Assembly (NCBI GenBank): GCA_001970955.1
Contig: MPUH01000042.1
Span: 1 to 64,000, forward strand
Direction of reading: 5' to 3'
DNA: 64,000 nt
DNA from: Stentor coeruleus
Lineage: Eukaryota; Ciliophora; Heterotrichea; Heterotrichida; Stentoridae
Shown here: positions 30,321 through 40,582 of the stretch, one piece after another
Layout: each line of letters starts with the position of its first letter
Numbering within the stretch: position 1 is the first letter of the stretch
The notes under the pieces: model-generated
What the model was told of the DNA's origin: nothing
The model's database searches: none
The model's input: the letters and a program-made list of their open reading frames with translations, nothing else
Position numbers and translations under genes: made by a program

Positions 30321-30632
30321 TTATTTGATATTCCTATTTTCCAATATTGCTTCTTGTGATTTACATATATTCACTTCTTTTTTTAGAACCTCATTTTCTT
30401 TCACTACTTCTGAAATCTTTTCTACAAACCAAGAGTTATCTTTAGTTACATAAAAACTTTTTCTAATACTCCTGATATCATAAAATATTTAANTTTCTTG
30501 TGATTTACATATATTCACTTCTTTTTTTAGAACCTCATTTTCTTTCACTACTTCTGAAATCTTTTCTACAAGCCAAGAGTTATCTTTAGTTACATAAAAA
30601 CTTTTTCTAATACTCCTGATATCATAAAATAT
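30321..30632 (-). CDS. 3' coding end of an unresolved gene, duplicated across an N join
   Basis: A minus-strand frame is open from just after a stop at 30633-30635 and runs to a TAA at 30321-30323. It is interrupted by the N at 30493, with the same roughly 142 nt on each side. Collapsed, it gives about 55 residues ending in a Leu/Val/Glu/Lys helix (KISEVVKENEVLKKEVN), clearly codon-like and probably a coiled-coil C-terminus. No in-frame ATG lies upstream, and no GTAA...TAG intron was found to supply one, so the 5' part is either missing from the assembly or joined in a way I cannot see. The two copies differ at one base, giving Phe or Leu. Family unknown. Confidence 0.45.
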
Positions 30633-30636
30633 TTAA
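30351..30636. repeat. Assembly join: duplicated about 142 nt around one N (30493)
   Basis: Sequence 30351-30492 recurs at 30495-30636 with one difference (acaaacc versus acaagcc). A single N separates them. This is the look of two contigs with overlapping ends joined without merging; the one difference may be allelic or an error. Confidence 0.85.
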
Positions 30637-30747
30637 AACTTTACCATTATTATCATAAAAATCTCTCAACACCTAAAATTTTTAATAAAAATCGCACCTC
30701 AACCCTAAAAAAAATTCTCACATCCTTTCAAAAAAACGTAAAATATT

Positions 30748-32088
30748 TTACTCTTTATTCATTTTTTTAAATCTTGGGATAACTTTCTCATAATTAGTCG
30801 CCCTCCTATTTAAAATCATAGGCTCAGGTGGGGTGTTAGAATTACTTCTTTTATAAGGATTTGGGGTAATTTTCCTTAACACCTTAATCCTAATTGTTAT
30901 TTACGCATTTGCTTTATTAGGGGTTTTTCCCCGATCTCGTCTTACATTAAAAAAACCATTGCTTTTAGTAGCAACAATTTTCGACTTTTTATCAAAGGAA
31001 TCATCACTTACATCAACATTTCCAAGGTCTTTATATTTAAACAGATGATCACTAATTCTTATCATATCCCATCTGGAATCAGGACGTTTTCTAAGCATCC
31101 CTTTTATAAGTTTATGCCATGGTTTACTTATTGTTGAAGGCAAAGGTGGGTATTCACAATTGATTATTTTTGACATGACTTCTTTTCTGGTCTTTCCTGA
31201 AAAAGGTAAAGTTTTTGTGAGCATTGCATATATTATGCATCCTAAACTCCAAATGTCTAAAGCTGGATTCGCTCGGTTATCACTACGAGTTAAGACTTCT
31301 GGGGCAACATAGTGTAATGATCCTGCATCACTTCTTTCATTTTCTGATTCTTTGCCTAGAAAAAACATCCCACTTATGCCAAAATCAACAATTTTTACAG
31401 TCTTGCGCGATGGTCGCAAAAAAATTATGTTTTCTAGTTTCAAATCTCGATGAACAATTGAAGAATTGTGACAGTACCTAATAGCATCAACAATTTGAAT
31501 GACAATCCGGTACACTTCTTTTTCAGGAAGGGGTCCTGAATTCTGCACATAATCCTTAAGCTCCCCACCACTACAGAACTCCATAACAAAGCAGCTTTTA
31601 TTTTCAAGATCAAAAACATCAATTAAATCTACTATGTTTTTGTGTTTTAGTCCTCTGAGAATGCTGATTTCTGAAAACAACCTCTGCACATCTTGGGGAC
31701 TGAAAATTTTCCTTAGGTCTATAAATTTTATTGCCACTTCTTTATTAGTCAATTTGTTTCTGTATAAATAAACAGTTCCAAAACCACCTTGGCCTAGTTT
31801 CCTAATTTCTTGATATATGGCCATACTAGAACTTTTAGCGAACTTTTCGCCTTGAGATAAGAAAAGAGGCTCTTCGTTGTTGATGAATTCTAAATCATCA
31901 TCTGATAGTTCTTCTCCTCTTGAATCTAGTAACTTGCATCTTATATGATTGTTTAAACTTAATTTTTCTTTGCAACCTTGGATAACATCAGTGACAGTCA
32001 AGCTTTTGTAGAGTTTTACCTCACACTTCTTATCTAGTTTTCCATTTAAGAAAATCGTTACTGACTTTGGAATCGAATCTTCTTCCAT
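30748..32088 (-). CDS. Doublecortin-domain protein kinase (DCLK-like, CAMK group)
   Basis: Exons 32088-30905 and 30889-30748 join across a 15-nt intron to give 441 residues. The first 85 residues have the doublecortin pattern: VTIFLNGK, then LTVTDVIQGCKEKLSL, then a LLDSRGEEL turn and a final LFLSQGEKF like the family's 'aGGEKF'. The kinase domain spans about 91-349 with GQGGFGTV, the AIKF lysine, HRDLKLEN (Asp215, Lys217, Asn220), VDFG (Asp235) and VAPE. All catalytic residues are present. DCX domains bind microtubules, so microtubule-linked signalling is likely. In DCLK the DCX domains also come first. The C-terminal 45 residues added by exon 2 are basic and Pro-rich (KITPNPYKRS...), possibly regulatory. 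Confidence 0.8.
30890..30904 (-). other. 15-nt spliceosomal intron (phase 2)
   Basis: GTAAATAACAATTAG on the minus strand, A at position 10. Without splicing the frame stops at the intron's own TAA; with it, 46 more codons follow to a TAA at 30748. Confidence 0.88.
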
Positions 32089-33123
32089 TTATATACAAGA
32101 AAAGGTTCGAAAACTCTGGTTAAGGATTTTTAATAAGTAAAAATCTATACATTTTATATGATTTGAATAAAGAAAATATGTTTATTCTGCTGTGAGTGTT
32201 TTTGAATAATAATTTAGATAAATTAATGATAATTAGGTTATTGCTAAAAGACTTTTAAATAATAATTTCTTATATGGCTAGCAGTATAGAAAAGAGATAA
32301 GATGATTTATAATATTGGTTGTTTTAATTCTAGGAAAAAATTCAAATATTAAGCGTATTTTGAGTACTTTAATTATGTTATTTCCTAATCTTATTATGGA
32401 TTGATATAATTTCATTATGATTAAATTGGTATTTTACTTAAGTACAGCCTTTCCAGTAGTAAGCTATAGAATCCGAAAAACATGCTTTTTTAATTCACTT
32501 AGAGTATCCACATTTACATTAAGCACTTCAATAAGAAAAAAACAATTTGTTTCTTCAAAACCACCTAAAATTCAAACCCTACTTAACTGTTGTCATAAGC
32601 ATCAAAAGTTTCTTCAATAAAAACTTCCTTCTATCTATTGTTTCATTCCTAGCATTTTTTCTCTAATAATAAATTATAAGTCCAACCTAATAATTTACTC
32701 CATTACTACCTAATCTCCCTAATTTTTTAAAAAATCATAAAAACCACTTCTCCTATAAAAATCCCTAATTCTCCTGCATAACCTTACACAACATAAGTTA
32801 TATTTAATTTCATAGCATATTTATTTTTTAAATATTCAGCCGATTATCTTCTCTCTAACCTCTCCTATCATCACATTTTTTTAAATTTTCTATCCAAAAC
32901 CTCCAGCCTCATCAACCTTTCCTCACCTCTATTCTATCATTATCTATAATATTTAAAATCTCTAAATCCAGAAACCCTATATATTCTTAATTCAATTCCA
33001 CTAAACACTCTCCTAATTATACAAACGGCCATATCCAACTACCCTTTATGCATATAAAACCATTATTATTTTTTCAATAATCCATTAACAGTATAATATG
33101 CCTGATAATTATAATTATCGCAT
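32089..33123. promoter_or_regulatory. Divergent intergenic region, 1 kb
   Basis: Between the DCX-kinase (-) and PKG (+). From about 32630 to 33120 the plus strand is rich in C, T and A with very little G, the typical 5' flank. A 67-codon frame at 32417-32620 has an ATG but no resemblance to known proteins; I do not call it. Confidence 0.5.
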
Positions 33124-35796
33124 ATGGGTTGCTGCTTACATGCTTCACAGAAATCTAAAAATCCTATAATATCAAAAGATGTTCAACAAGATGCTACTGG
33201 CGAAAAAATCAAACCATCAAGAAAAATTAAACAAAGTATGCCGGATCCAAGATTAAGTTCAGATGGCAAAGAACCTACTGATGCCAAATTTGCCATTGTT
33301 CAAGACAAATCTAAGTCAAAAACTGATATAAGTTTCATAAATGCAGCTCTGACTAAACATTTTATCTTTAATAGCTTGTCTGAAGAGCAAAGAGAATCGG
33401 TTATTAACCATATGAAATATTACATTTTAGAACCCCGAGAAGTGGTTTTTGAACAAAACAGTGTGGGGTCGACGTTTTTTGTTGTGGCTAACGGGAAACT
33501 AGAAGTTATTATTGATGAGAAGAGAGTGAACGTTTTGCGTCCTCAAGATAGTTTTGGTGAATTAGCCCTTATTCATGATACACCCAGGTCAGCTACGATC
33601 AGAACAATAGAAAACTCTTCTCTATGGGGTGTTGACAGGAAAACCTTCAGAAACACCCTTGAACAAATCAATGCTCTAAACTATGCTGAAAATCGTGGAC
33701 TCATCGAAAGTATCCCAGTATTCAAAATCCTAAACAATTCACAAATAGAATCTCTTATAGCATCTATCTCAACTAATATGTACAGCCCAGGACAAGTTAT
33801 AGTCAATGAAGGAGAAACTGGCGATCTCCTTTTCATAATAAAACAAGGAAGTGTTATATGTAGTCAAGGTGATAAAGATTTAAAAACCTTAGAAAAAGGT
33901 GACTATTTCGGTGAGCAGGCATTACTTTACAATTCGGTAAGAACAGCAACAATAACTGCTGGCGAAAATACAAAATGTTTGACAATAGGTCGTGCTGAGC
34001 TCACAAAACTTTTTGGTACATCACTTCAATTGATTATCCATAAAAATTCTCAACGTATTGCCTTTGATAAAAATCATTATTTGAAAAAACTTACAAAAAC
34101 TCAATTTGAGAAACTTTTAGGGTGTTCGGAGATTAAAGAATATAGTGAAGGGGGAAAATGTATTAGTCAAGGACAGAGAAAAAGTGAGAATATTATTGTG
34201 TTGATTAAAGGGGAATTACAAAGAGCTGATGGGGAAATTGTGTATAGAGTTTTTGATATCGCTGGGTTAGATGAAGTTATACAAGCTACTGATGAGGTTT
34301 TTGAAGAGGATTATTATGCTAAAGGTGATGTGAATCTGGCTGTGATAACGAATTCAGGGTTTTTCAATGCAATCGGTGGCGACTACCTCAAAGTTACATC
34401 CAACAACGAAGCAATCAAACTCCTCAAAAAAATCCCTATTTTCCGTTACTTAAACGAAGAGCAGTTTGAAAGTTTGATTCAAGTCCTCCGCGTTGAAAAC
34501 TTCAAAAGCAACGAGATCATTTTCTCTCAAAACCAGCCCGGCGAGTCTCTTTTCCTCATAAAATCAGGCCGAGTCGAAGTTATAGATAAAGAAACTAACC
34601 GTGTGCTTCGAAACATAACCAAAGATGACTACTTCGGCGAACGTTCCTTACTTTTCGATAAATTCCGTTCAGCAACTGTTCAAGCTAAAGGCGAAGTAAG
34701 TTGTTGGGTTTTATACAAATCTGATTTCCTAAGCATCCTTGATGAAAATCTAAAAAAACTCCTTCTCAAAAGAATCGAACTTCAAGACGACAATTTAAAC
34801 TTTGGAGATTTGCATATAGTAAACCAAATCGGGACAGGGACTTTTGGTAATGTTTTCCTAGTTATCCATAAACAAAAAAAGTCATTATATGCATTAAAAG
34901 CTGTGAATAAAAAGAAAATCCGCGCTTATGAAATGGAAGACAGTCTTTTATTAGAAAGGAAAATCTTATTACAAATCGACCATATGCTCATATCTAAACT
35001 GATAAAAACCTTTAAAGATGATAAAAGAGTTTATTTTCTTTTAGAGTATATAAGAGGAATGAATCTTTTTGATGTGCTTAGAAAACTTGATGTACTAACT
35101 GTTGCTGATGCGAAATTTTATACTGCATGTATATTCTTGATTCTTGAACATTTACATGAAAGAGATATTATTTATAGGGATTTGCATCCTATGAATATTA
35201 TGATTGATGATGAAGGGTATCCAAAACTTATTGATTTTGGTGCTGCAAAGATTATTAGAGGAAGAACTTATACTATTGTTGGGATACCACCTCATTATAT
35301 GGCACCGGAGATTATAACTGGTCATGGATATACTTTAAGTGCTGATTATTGGAGTGCAGGGATTATGTTGTATGAGTTTTTATATGCAGCTGTACCTTTT
35401 GGTGAAGAAGAAAATGATCCTTATATGGTTTATGAAATGATACAACAGGGGAAACTGATTTTCCCACCTAATGCTGATAATAAGGATAAAATTAAGGATT
35501 TGTTGATGCAGTTACTGAGTAAAAATCCTGCTGCTAGACTTGGAGGAACGTTAGAGAATTTGAAGGGACACCCTTGGTTTATTGGCATTAACTGGGATAA
35601 AATCGTTCGAAGAGAGCTGCCAACTCCATATGTACCAACCCTCCCATCTATAATCCACGATGCAGAGTCAGCACTAAAAAATCACCGGCCTCTCGACGAG
35701 ATAATCTCAAAAGCTGAAAAACACGACGAAATACCAAAGCCAAGACCTGCTAAAGAAGGTTTTAACACGAACTGGGACGAAGAGTTCAAAGGTTAG
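33124..35796 (+). CDS. cGMP-dependent protein kinase, alveolate type, with Lys-to-His change in the catalytic loop
   Basis: An 890-residue PKG. The N-terminus MGCC is a myristoylation (Gly2) and palmitoylation (Cys3, Cys4) signal, so it is probably membrane-bound. Four CNB domains follow. Three have intact phosphate-binding cassettes (FGELALIHDTPRSATI near 144, FGEQALLYNSVRTATI near 262, FGERSLLFDKFRSATV near 504); the third in order, at about 320-410, is degenerate. This A, B, degenerate C, D order is the layout known from apicomplexan PKG. The kinase (about 563-820) has GTGTFGNV, Lys592, Glu611, DFG (704-706) and APE. The catalytic loop reads YRDLHPMN: Asp686 and Asn691 are there, but the usual Lys (KPEN) is His688. 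Activity may be altered. Strong 5' flank before the ATG. Confidence 0.92.
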   Translation: MGCCLHASQKSKNPIISKDVQQDATGEKIKPSRKIKQSMPDPRLSSDGKEPTDAKFAIVQDKSKSKTDISFINAALTKHFIFNSLSEEQRESVINHMKYYILEPREVVFEQNSVGSTFFVVANGKLEVIIDEKRVNVLRPQDSFGELALIHDTPRSATIRTIENSSLWGVDRKTFRNTLEQINALNYAENRGLIESIPVFKILNNSQIESLIASISTNMYSPGQVIVNEGETGDLLFIIKQGSVICSQGDKDLKTLEKGDYFGEQALLYNSVRTATITAGENTKCLTIGRAELTKLFGTSLQLIIHKNSQRIAFDKNHYLKKLTKTQFEKLLGCSEIKEYSEGGKCISQGQRKSENIIVLIKGELQRADGEIVYRVFDIAGLDEVIQATDEVFEEDYYAKGDVNLAVITNSGFFNAIGGDYLKVTSNNEAIKLLKKIPIFRYLNEEQFESLIQVLRVENFKSNEIIFSQNQPGESLFLIKSGRVEVIDKETNRVLRNITKDDYFGERSLLFDKFRSATVQAKGEVSCWVLYKSDFLSILDENLKKLLLKRIELQDDNLNFGDLHIVNQIGTGTFGNVFLVIHKQKKSLYALKAVNKKKIRAYEMEDSLLLERKILLQIDHMLISKLIKTFKDDKRVYFLLEYIRGMNLFDVLRKLDVLTVADAKFYTACIFLILEHLHERDIIYRDLHPMNIMIDDEGYPKLIDFGAAKIIRGRTYTIVGIPPHYMAPEIITGHGYTLSADYWSAGIMLYEFLYAAVPFGEEENDPYMVYEMIQQGKLIFPPNADNKDKIKDLLMQLLSKNPAARLGGTLENLKGHPWFIGINWDKIVRRELPTPYVPTLPSIIHDAESALKNHRPLDEIISKAEKHDEIPKPRPAKEGFNTNWDEEFKG

Positions 35797-35890
35797 TATA
35801 GTTAAAACTACACTTTTTTTATTGAAAAATATGATTTATAGGACTATTATATTAAACAAGCAGGAATTTATCATTACTTTAAGTACACAG

Positions 35891-36232
35891 TTATTTCTTT
35901 TTCCTTAGATATCTTATTCCAAAAATGCTATTCCCAGCAGGTCGAGGACTAATTTGAGATTCAAAGCTTTCTTTAGAATCTTCAGTATTTATGATCTCTT
36001 GTTTTAAGCTTTTATCTTTTACAGACTCTAAAACTGGTTTATTTGCAGCTGATGGGGGCTGGTTTCCTAAAATAATTATTTTCACAGGTTCTTGGACGAC
36101 TGGTTTTAGCGGCTGAGGCTGGATTTCTGGCTTTGGCTGACATGCTTCGCAATCGTTACAAGTACAGTCGTCCCAGTTACAGCAGTGTTCAGGACAGCAT
36201 GGCATTTCTTTACAAAGAACACAAGAGCTCAT
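35891..36232 (-). CDS. Small Cys-rich protein
   Basis: A 113-residue protein. The first 33 residues hold eleven cysteines in closely spaced pairs (CVLCKEMPCCPEHCCNW, then CTCNDCEAC), a pattern suited to metal binding or palmitoylation. The rest is Pro/Gln/Lys-rich and probably disordered, ending in a basic RYLRKKK. No known family recognised; it is not a classical metallothionein, RING or LIM protein. The start has the ATG at 36230-36232 after a G-rich plus-strand flank, as expected for a minus-strand 5' region. Only 94 nt separate its stop from that of the convergent PKG gene. Confidence 0.7.
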   Translation of the reverse strand: MSSCVLCKEMPCCPEHCCNWDDCTCNDCEACQPKPEIQPQPLKPVVQEPVKIIILGNQPPSAANKPVLESVKDKSLKQEIINTEDSKESFESQISPRPAGNSIFGIRYLRKKK

Positions 36233-37736
36233 TATATTTGAATAGAGATTTCATATTTAATTGATAAGTTATCTTGGAATACTAAGCTTTAAGATTCACA
36301 AACTGATTTTTTTTAAGATTTTTATATAATTAAGTTTGAAGAATGTTTTATGTTTAGGAATTTTGAGAGATATGAAAATTTGATTGCTTAAAAAGGTTAA
36401 AAAATATGATAATTAAAAATTTGAAGGATATGTATGATAAGAGGAATTTATGAAGAGAGTGCTTAAGAGATTAATGATAAAAACAAAAGAAAGATATAAA
36501 ATTTGTGAAAAGAAGTGAATATTGTTGATGGGTTATTATAAGAATATCTAATTCCAGAAATAATTTAATATAATATTTTATTTATAAATAACAAGATTGC
36601 AATAAACTATTTCCCACATTGAGAAAAAAAATTTATTATATCCTTTAATTCATTTCATAAAGAAGACTTGTAATATGTATATAAGCACTATGAATATAAT
36701 TAACATGTTATGATACTTTTTTAGTAATTCCTAATTTTAATTCTTCTTCGTTAAGTTTTTGTATGGATCTTGCAGTATTCATATAAATATGCAAAATTTA
36801 AGCTTGATATGTTATGAGTATTTTGGTAGAGGATTTATTTTGAGTTAAAGTTTTTTAGATGAAAAAGGTTTTGGTTTTTATAGAATACGAATAAGATTTT
36901 ATATATTTTGAGTGCTTGATTGAGGATTTTTTGGGATTGGATTAAAAAGAGGTTGGTTTAAGGTGATAATAGAAGTTGTTATGGTTAAGATTAAGTTTTT
37001 TTATTATAATTTGATGTAAGAAAAGTTCCTGGTTTCGTATAAAGTAGAACTTTAATGTTTGTTTAGAGTTTAATGATTTTGATAAAGGTGTTGGAATTTT
37101 GGCATGAGGCAAAGGCAAATTTTATAAAGTACTTCGATTTCTTGTTAAAAATCATTTAATTAAAAACCTTAAACACCCACTAAAATTATCATCAATAGTT
37201 AGTTCTCTTTGTGTGTTTCTTAAAAAAATCATCTTGCTAGCCATATCTTAATAACAAATCGTATAACAAAAGCTTATTACTTGAAAAGCCAAACCAAAAT
37301 CTATTCTACCCAATCTATCTAAGCTTTTATCATTCAAAGCGAGTTCTGAAATCTATTAACAAACGATTTAGTTAAATCCTAATCCTTATCTTACATAAAA
37401 TCTTAAATAGGTAAACATCACTTCTAGATTATGTCTGACATCCAACAACTTTTCTATCCATTTCATCTCTGATCAGTTTACCTATTAATTAAAAGCATTC
37501 AACTCAACTTTCTTATACAAAAACCATATACCTATTCTACCTCCAAACTACGAATTTTCCATCAATAATTTTCATCCGCTCTTCCAATTTAATCTTTGTA
37601 TTCTTCATCATAAAATCTTTTTAGATTTAAGTATTAAACAACTAAAATATCTTTCCAATCGCCAGGCCATTACAAACTCGTTTCAGAAATATGACAACAT
37701 AAATTCCAACTAGTCTATCAAACATATAATATTAAA
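36233..37736. promoter_or_regulatory. Divergent intergenic region, 1.5 kb, with mirrored skew
   Basis: Plus-strand sequence from 36233 to about 37140 is G-leaning (36841-36900: 12 G, 1 C), and from about 37150 to 37736 it is C-leaning with little G. The switch near 37140 separates the 5' flanks of the two genes. No gene recognised. Confidence 0.5.
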
Positions 37737-39621
37737 ATGGGCTCTTGCAAGAGTATCGTATTAATTCACTGCAAGTCTTCTACACAGCCTTTAAATAATT
37801 CAAAATACCCAAACCGTACCATCTACCTAGTGCCTCCTAAAGATGTACTCTTTTTAAAACTACTTTTCAAAGAGCTTTGTATCAGAAATAACTCTAAAAA
37901 ACTACTCGAAAAAAGCATTTTTTTGTTATTTATCCCTTTACCTGTAATAATCACACAGGGTGTTCTTGGCGAACGACTATTTGATATCCTTGACGACGAT
38001 TACGATGGGTATATAGACGAAGATCAGTTTTTTAGCATAATGGAAACCTACTCTAAAAATGATTCTGAGGAAATATGCTATGAACTTTTTAAGCTTTGTG
38101 ATCTAAAAAATGATGATTATATAGATAAAGAGGAATTTACTATAACAGTAAAAATATATATAGTTTAATTCACTTATACAAGAAATTATTGAAAGTTTAC
38201 AAGGGACAAAAGGACAAAATGCTCCTGAGAGTCGAAGAGGGTCTATTTTAGGACGAAATAGCAGTGTTAGGATAAATGCTTTTAATTCATCAACAAGCAC
38301 GATGGGATCAAATAATGAAGCTTTACTTAAAGGTCGACATGTGTCTGAAAATTTTGTCAATACGATTTTTGATAAGTTTTCAGCTAATGGGAATTTGATG
38401 AATAAGGAAGAGTTTTGCTACTTTTTTACGACTCAGCAGTGGATTGTCCCTAGGATTAAACATTGTTTTAGAAGTGATGTGTGGAAAAGCAGTGCAGCAA
38501 TGAGATTGAAGACCCCACAAGCTAAATTACCGATAACTCAGGTGTATTCAGGGAAAAATAATAGGGTTTGTGTGAAAATGCTAAGCCATGGGAAGTGGAT
38601 TAAAAGGTATCTTGAAATAAAACAGGAATTTCTTTTACTACATGCTAGTGAAAGTAAACTTGAAGAAGTAGTTTTTCTTGAAGGGTGTTTGATTAAAGAG
38701 CGGGATATTAATTTATCTATAATATACTCATCACAATACGATGAAAGATTCGCTTTTACCTTCACATCAGCTTTTGAATGTCATCAGTTTTCTGAAACAA
38801 TACGTCTAGCCGGGGGACTTAGAAAATTCAAACACTATTATAAACTAGAAGAACGTATCGGCCATGGTAAATTTTCTGAAGTCTTTATATCCCAAAACCT
38901 TGAAACCAATGAAAAATACGCAGCAAAACTTATTAACAAACGCATGATGGACCAAGCTGAAAGAGAAATGATCCGTAAAGAAGTGTCAATCCTCAGTAAT
39001 TTTAACAATCCAGATATTGTAAAAATTAAAGATGTGTTTGATTCCCATAAAAAAATCGTCATAATAATGGAATTAGTCCAAGGAGTTGAGTTGCTAAAGA
39101 AAATCCGTGGTGAAAATACAAATGAAAAAATAGTAAAAAATGTGCTAAGAAAAATATTATTAGCTTTATCCCATATACATAAACTAGGGGTTATGCATAG
39201 AGATTTAAAGCCTGAAAACATAATAGTATATGAAAAAAATAATGAGACTTTTATAAAAATTATTGATTTTGGGTTGTCTACTTATATTATGCCTGGTGAG
39301 AATTTAGAGTTTAAATGTGGAACTTTAGGGTATACAGCACCTGAAGTTTTTTCTGGAAAGTATTCTCATAAAGCAGATATTTGGAGTGTTGGGGTTATAG
39401 CCTATGCTTATTTTACAGGGAAACTCCCTTTTTTTAGTTATTCGAAAGAGGAATTGATTGAACTTACACAGAATAAAGAGGTGAGTTTCAATGAAAACGA
39501 TTGGGTGAAGTATAGTAAATCGGCACAAGAATTTATTCAAGCCTTACTTAATAAAAATCCTGATGAGAGACCGAGTTGTGATGAAGCTTTGGCATTTCCT
39601 TGGCTTTCATGTAATCTATGA
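37737..39621 (+). CDS. CDPK7-like kinase: EF-hands, PH domain, protein kinase
   Basis: Exons 37737-38147 and 38164-39621 join across a 16-nt intron to give 622 residues. MGSCKS at the N-terminus is a myristoylation/palmitoylation signal. EF-hand 1 is DDDYDGYIDEDQ (from residue 86; last position Gln, not Glu). EF-hand 2 is DLKNDDYIDKEE (from 122), and a degenerate third EF-like unit (FSANGNLMNKEEF) sits in exon 2. A PH-like domain follows (GKWIKRYLEIKQEFLLLHAS to the helix HQFSETIRLAGG). The kinase domain is about residues 356-615 with GHGKFSEV, AAKLI, HRDLKPEN, IDFG and TAPE, all catalytic residues intact. EF-hands in front of a PH domain and kinase is the order of apicomplexan CDPK7, unlike classical CDPKs. 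Calcium/lipid-responsive membrane kinase inferred. Confidence 0.85.
38148..38163 (+). other. 16-nt spliceosomal intron (phase 0)
   Basis: GTAAAAATATATATAG. The only 16-nt intron found; its A is also six bases from the 3' end. Unspliced, the frame runs four codons into the intron and beyond and stops at once; spliced, it joins the EF-hand exon in frame to the PH/kinase exon. Confidence 0.9.
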
Positions 39622-40228
39622 TATATTGAGTATTTTAATTAACCTGTGTTTGTGTGGAATGATACTGCTAAGGAGATAAAGAGTATGCATAGAACATATA
39701 AGTTTATCCAATAATGTTTCAAATTCCACATGATATTTTTTACCTTAAGTTTGGGTTTTTAAGGTTTTTTTGTAGTATTTTAGAATATACTTTGATATTT
39801 ACAGGATATTTTTCATGAAATACTTTAAAGTTTTTGTGTATAGATTTGTTTTTCAATATCCTACCGTGTTTATGATAGTTTCTATTTCTTTGAATTTTGG
39901 TATTTTTTTATAATACAAACACTAGTTTCTATATAAAATCCGAAAGTGTTTTATTTGCAAAAGTTATATGATTTCCAACTTGAAACTACTTTTTTTTTTG
40001 ATTTTATTTAAAGACAACCCTTATCTGATGATATTTATATCCAAAGCAATTTATAACAAACTTTTCTTCTCTATTTTCTCTATAAACCACATCCATAAAC
40101 ATAAAAAAGTTTATAATTTTTATAATCTCTTAAAATAAACTATTTCTAGCATTTATTATCAGTCAAAAAAATATTTCTCTCCATACTTCATTTAGCACAA
40201 CAGTAAAAATCGACCAAAAGTTATAATA
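39622..40228. promoter_or_regulatory. Intergenic, tandem + genes
   Basis: About 600 nt, AT-rich with several T-runs. From about 40010 it becomes C-rich and G-poor towards the next ATG. No gene recognised. Confidence 0.45.
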
Positions 40229-40582
40229 ATGGATAATTTTACCCAACAATTTCTGCAAGTCAGCTCTGTCTTCCAAGGGATGCCTTTAGATTTTAAGCAT
40301 GAAGGTATAGTGACTTGTTCTATTTGTGAAGCAGAATTTTCAAATTTAAGAGGTTTACGTTTACATGAAGGTCGTGTCCATAGTGAGTCAGAAAAAAGTA
40401 TAAAATGCTATGAATGCTTAAGACTGTTTAAAAATAAGTACTCGCTTAAAACACATGTGAAACAAGTTCATCATAAAGCGACAAGAGAACCTTGTGCTAG
40501 ATGTGGAAAAGTATTGTACAATAAATATATGCTGAAGAAGCATATAAAGAAATGCCATCCTCCAATTGCCAGTATTGAGTAG
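40229..40582 (+). CDS. Small C2H2 zinc-finger protein
   Basis: A 117-residue protein with three C2H2 zinc fingers in sequence at about 31-110: CSICEAEF...HEGRVH, CYECLRLF...HVKQVH and CARCGKVL...HIKKCH. Each has the Cys-x2-Cys and His-x3/4-His spacing and the conserved Phe/Leu core, although the linkers are longer than TGEKP. The first 30 residues carry no motif. Three fingers can bind DNA or RNA, so a small transcription or RNA-binding factor is likely. ATG follows a G-poor flank; TAG stop. Confidence 0.88.
   Translation: MDNFTQQFLQVSSVFQGMPLDFKHEGIVTCSICEAEFSNLRGLRLHEGRVHSESEKSIKCYECLRLFKNKYSLKTHVKQVHHKATREPCARCGKVLYNKYMLKKHIKKCHPPIASIE

Noticed and set aside
32104-32120. GGTTCGAA motif resembling a tRNA T-loop
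   Set aside because: No matching stems or anticodon arm around it.
32417-32620. 67-codon frame with ATG between the DCX kinase and PKG
   Set aside because: No homology or domain, composition like the surrounding 5' flank. A tiny real gene cannot be fully excluded.
34847-34861. 15-nt GTAA...TAG inside the PKG kinase domain
   Set aside because: It encodes the conserved glycine-rich loop (GTFGNVFLV); removal would destroy the domain, and the A at -6 is missing.
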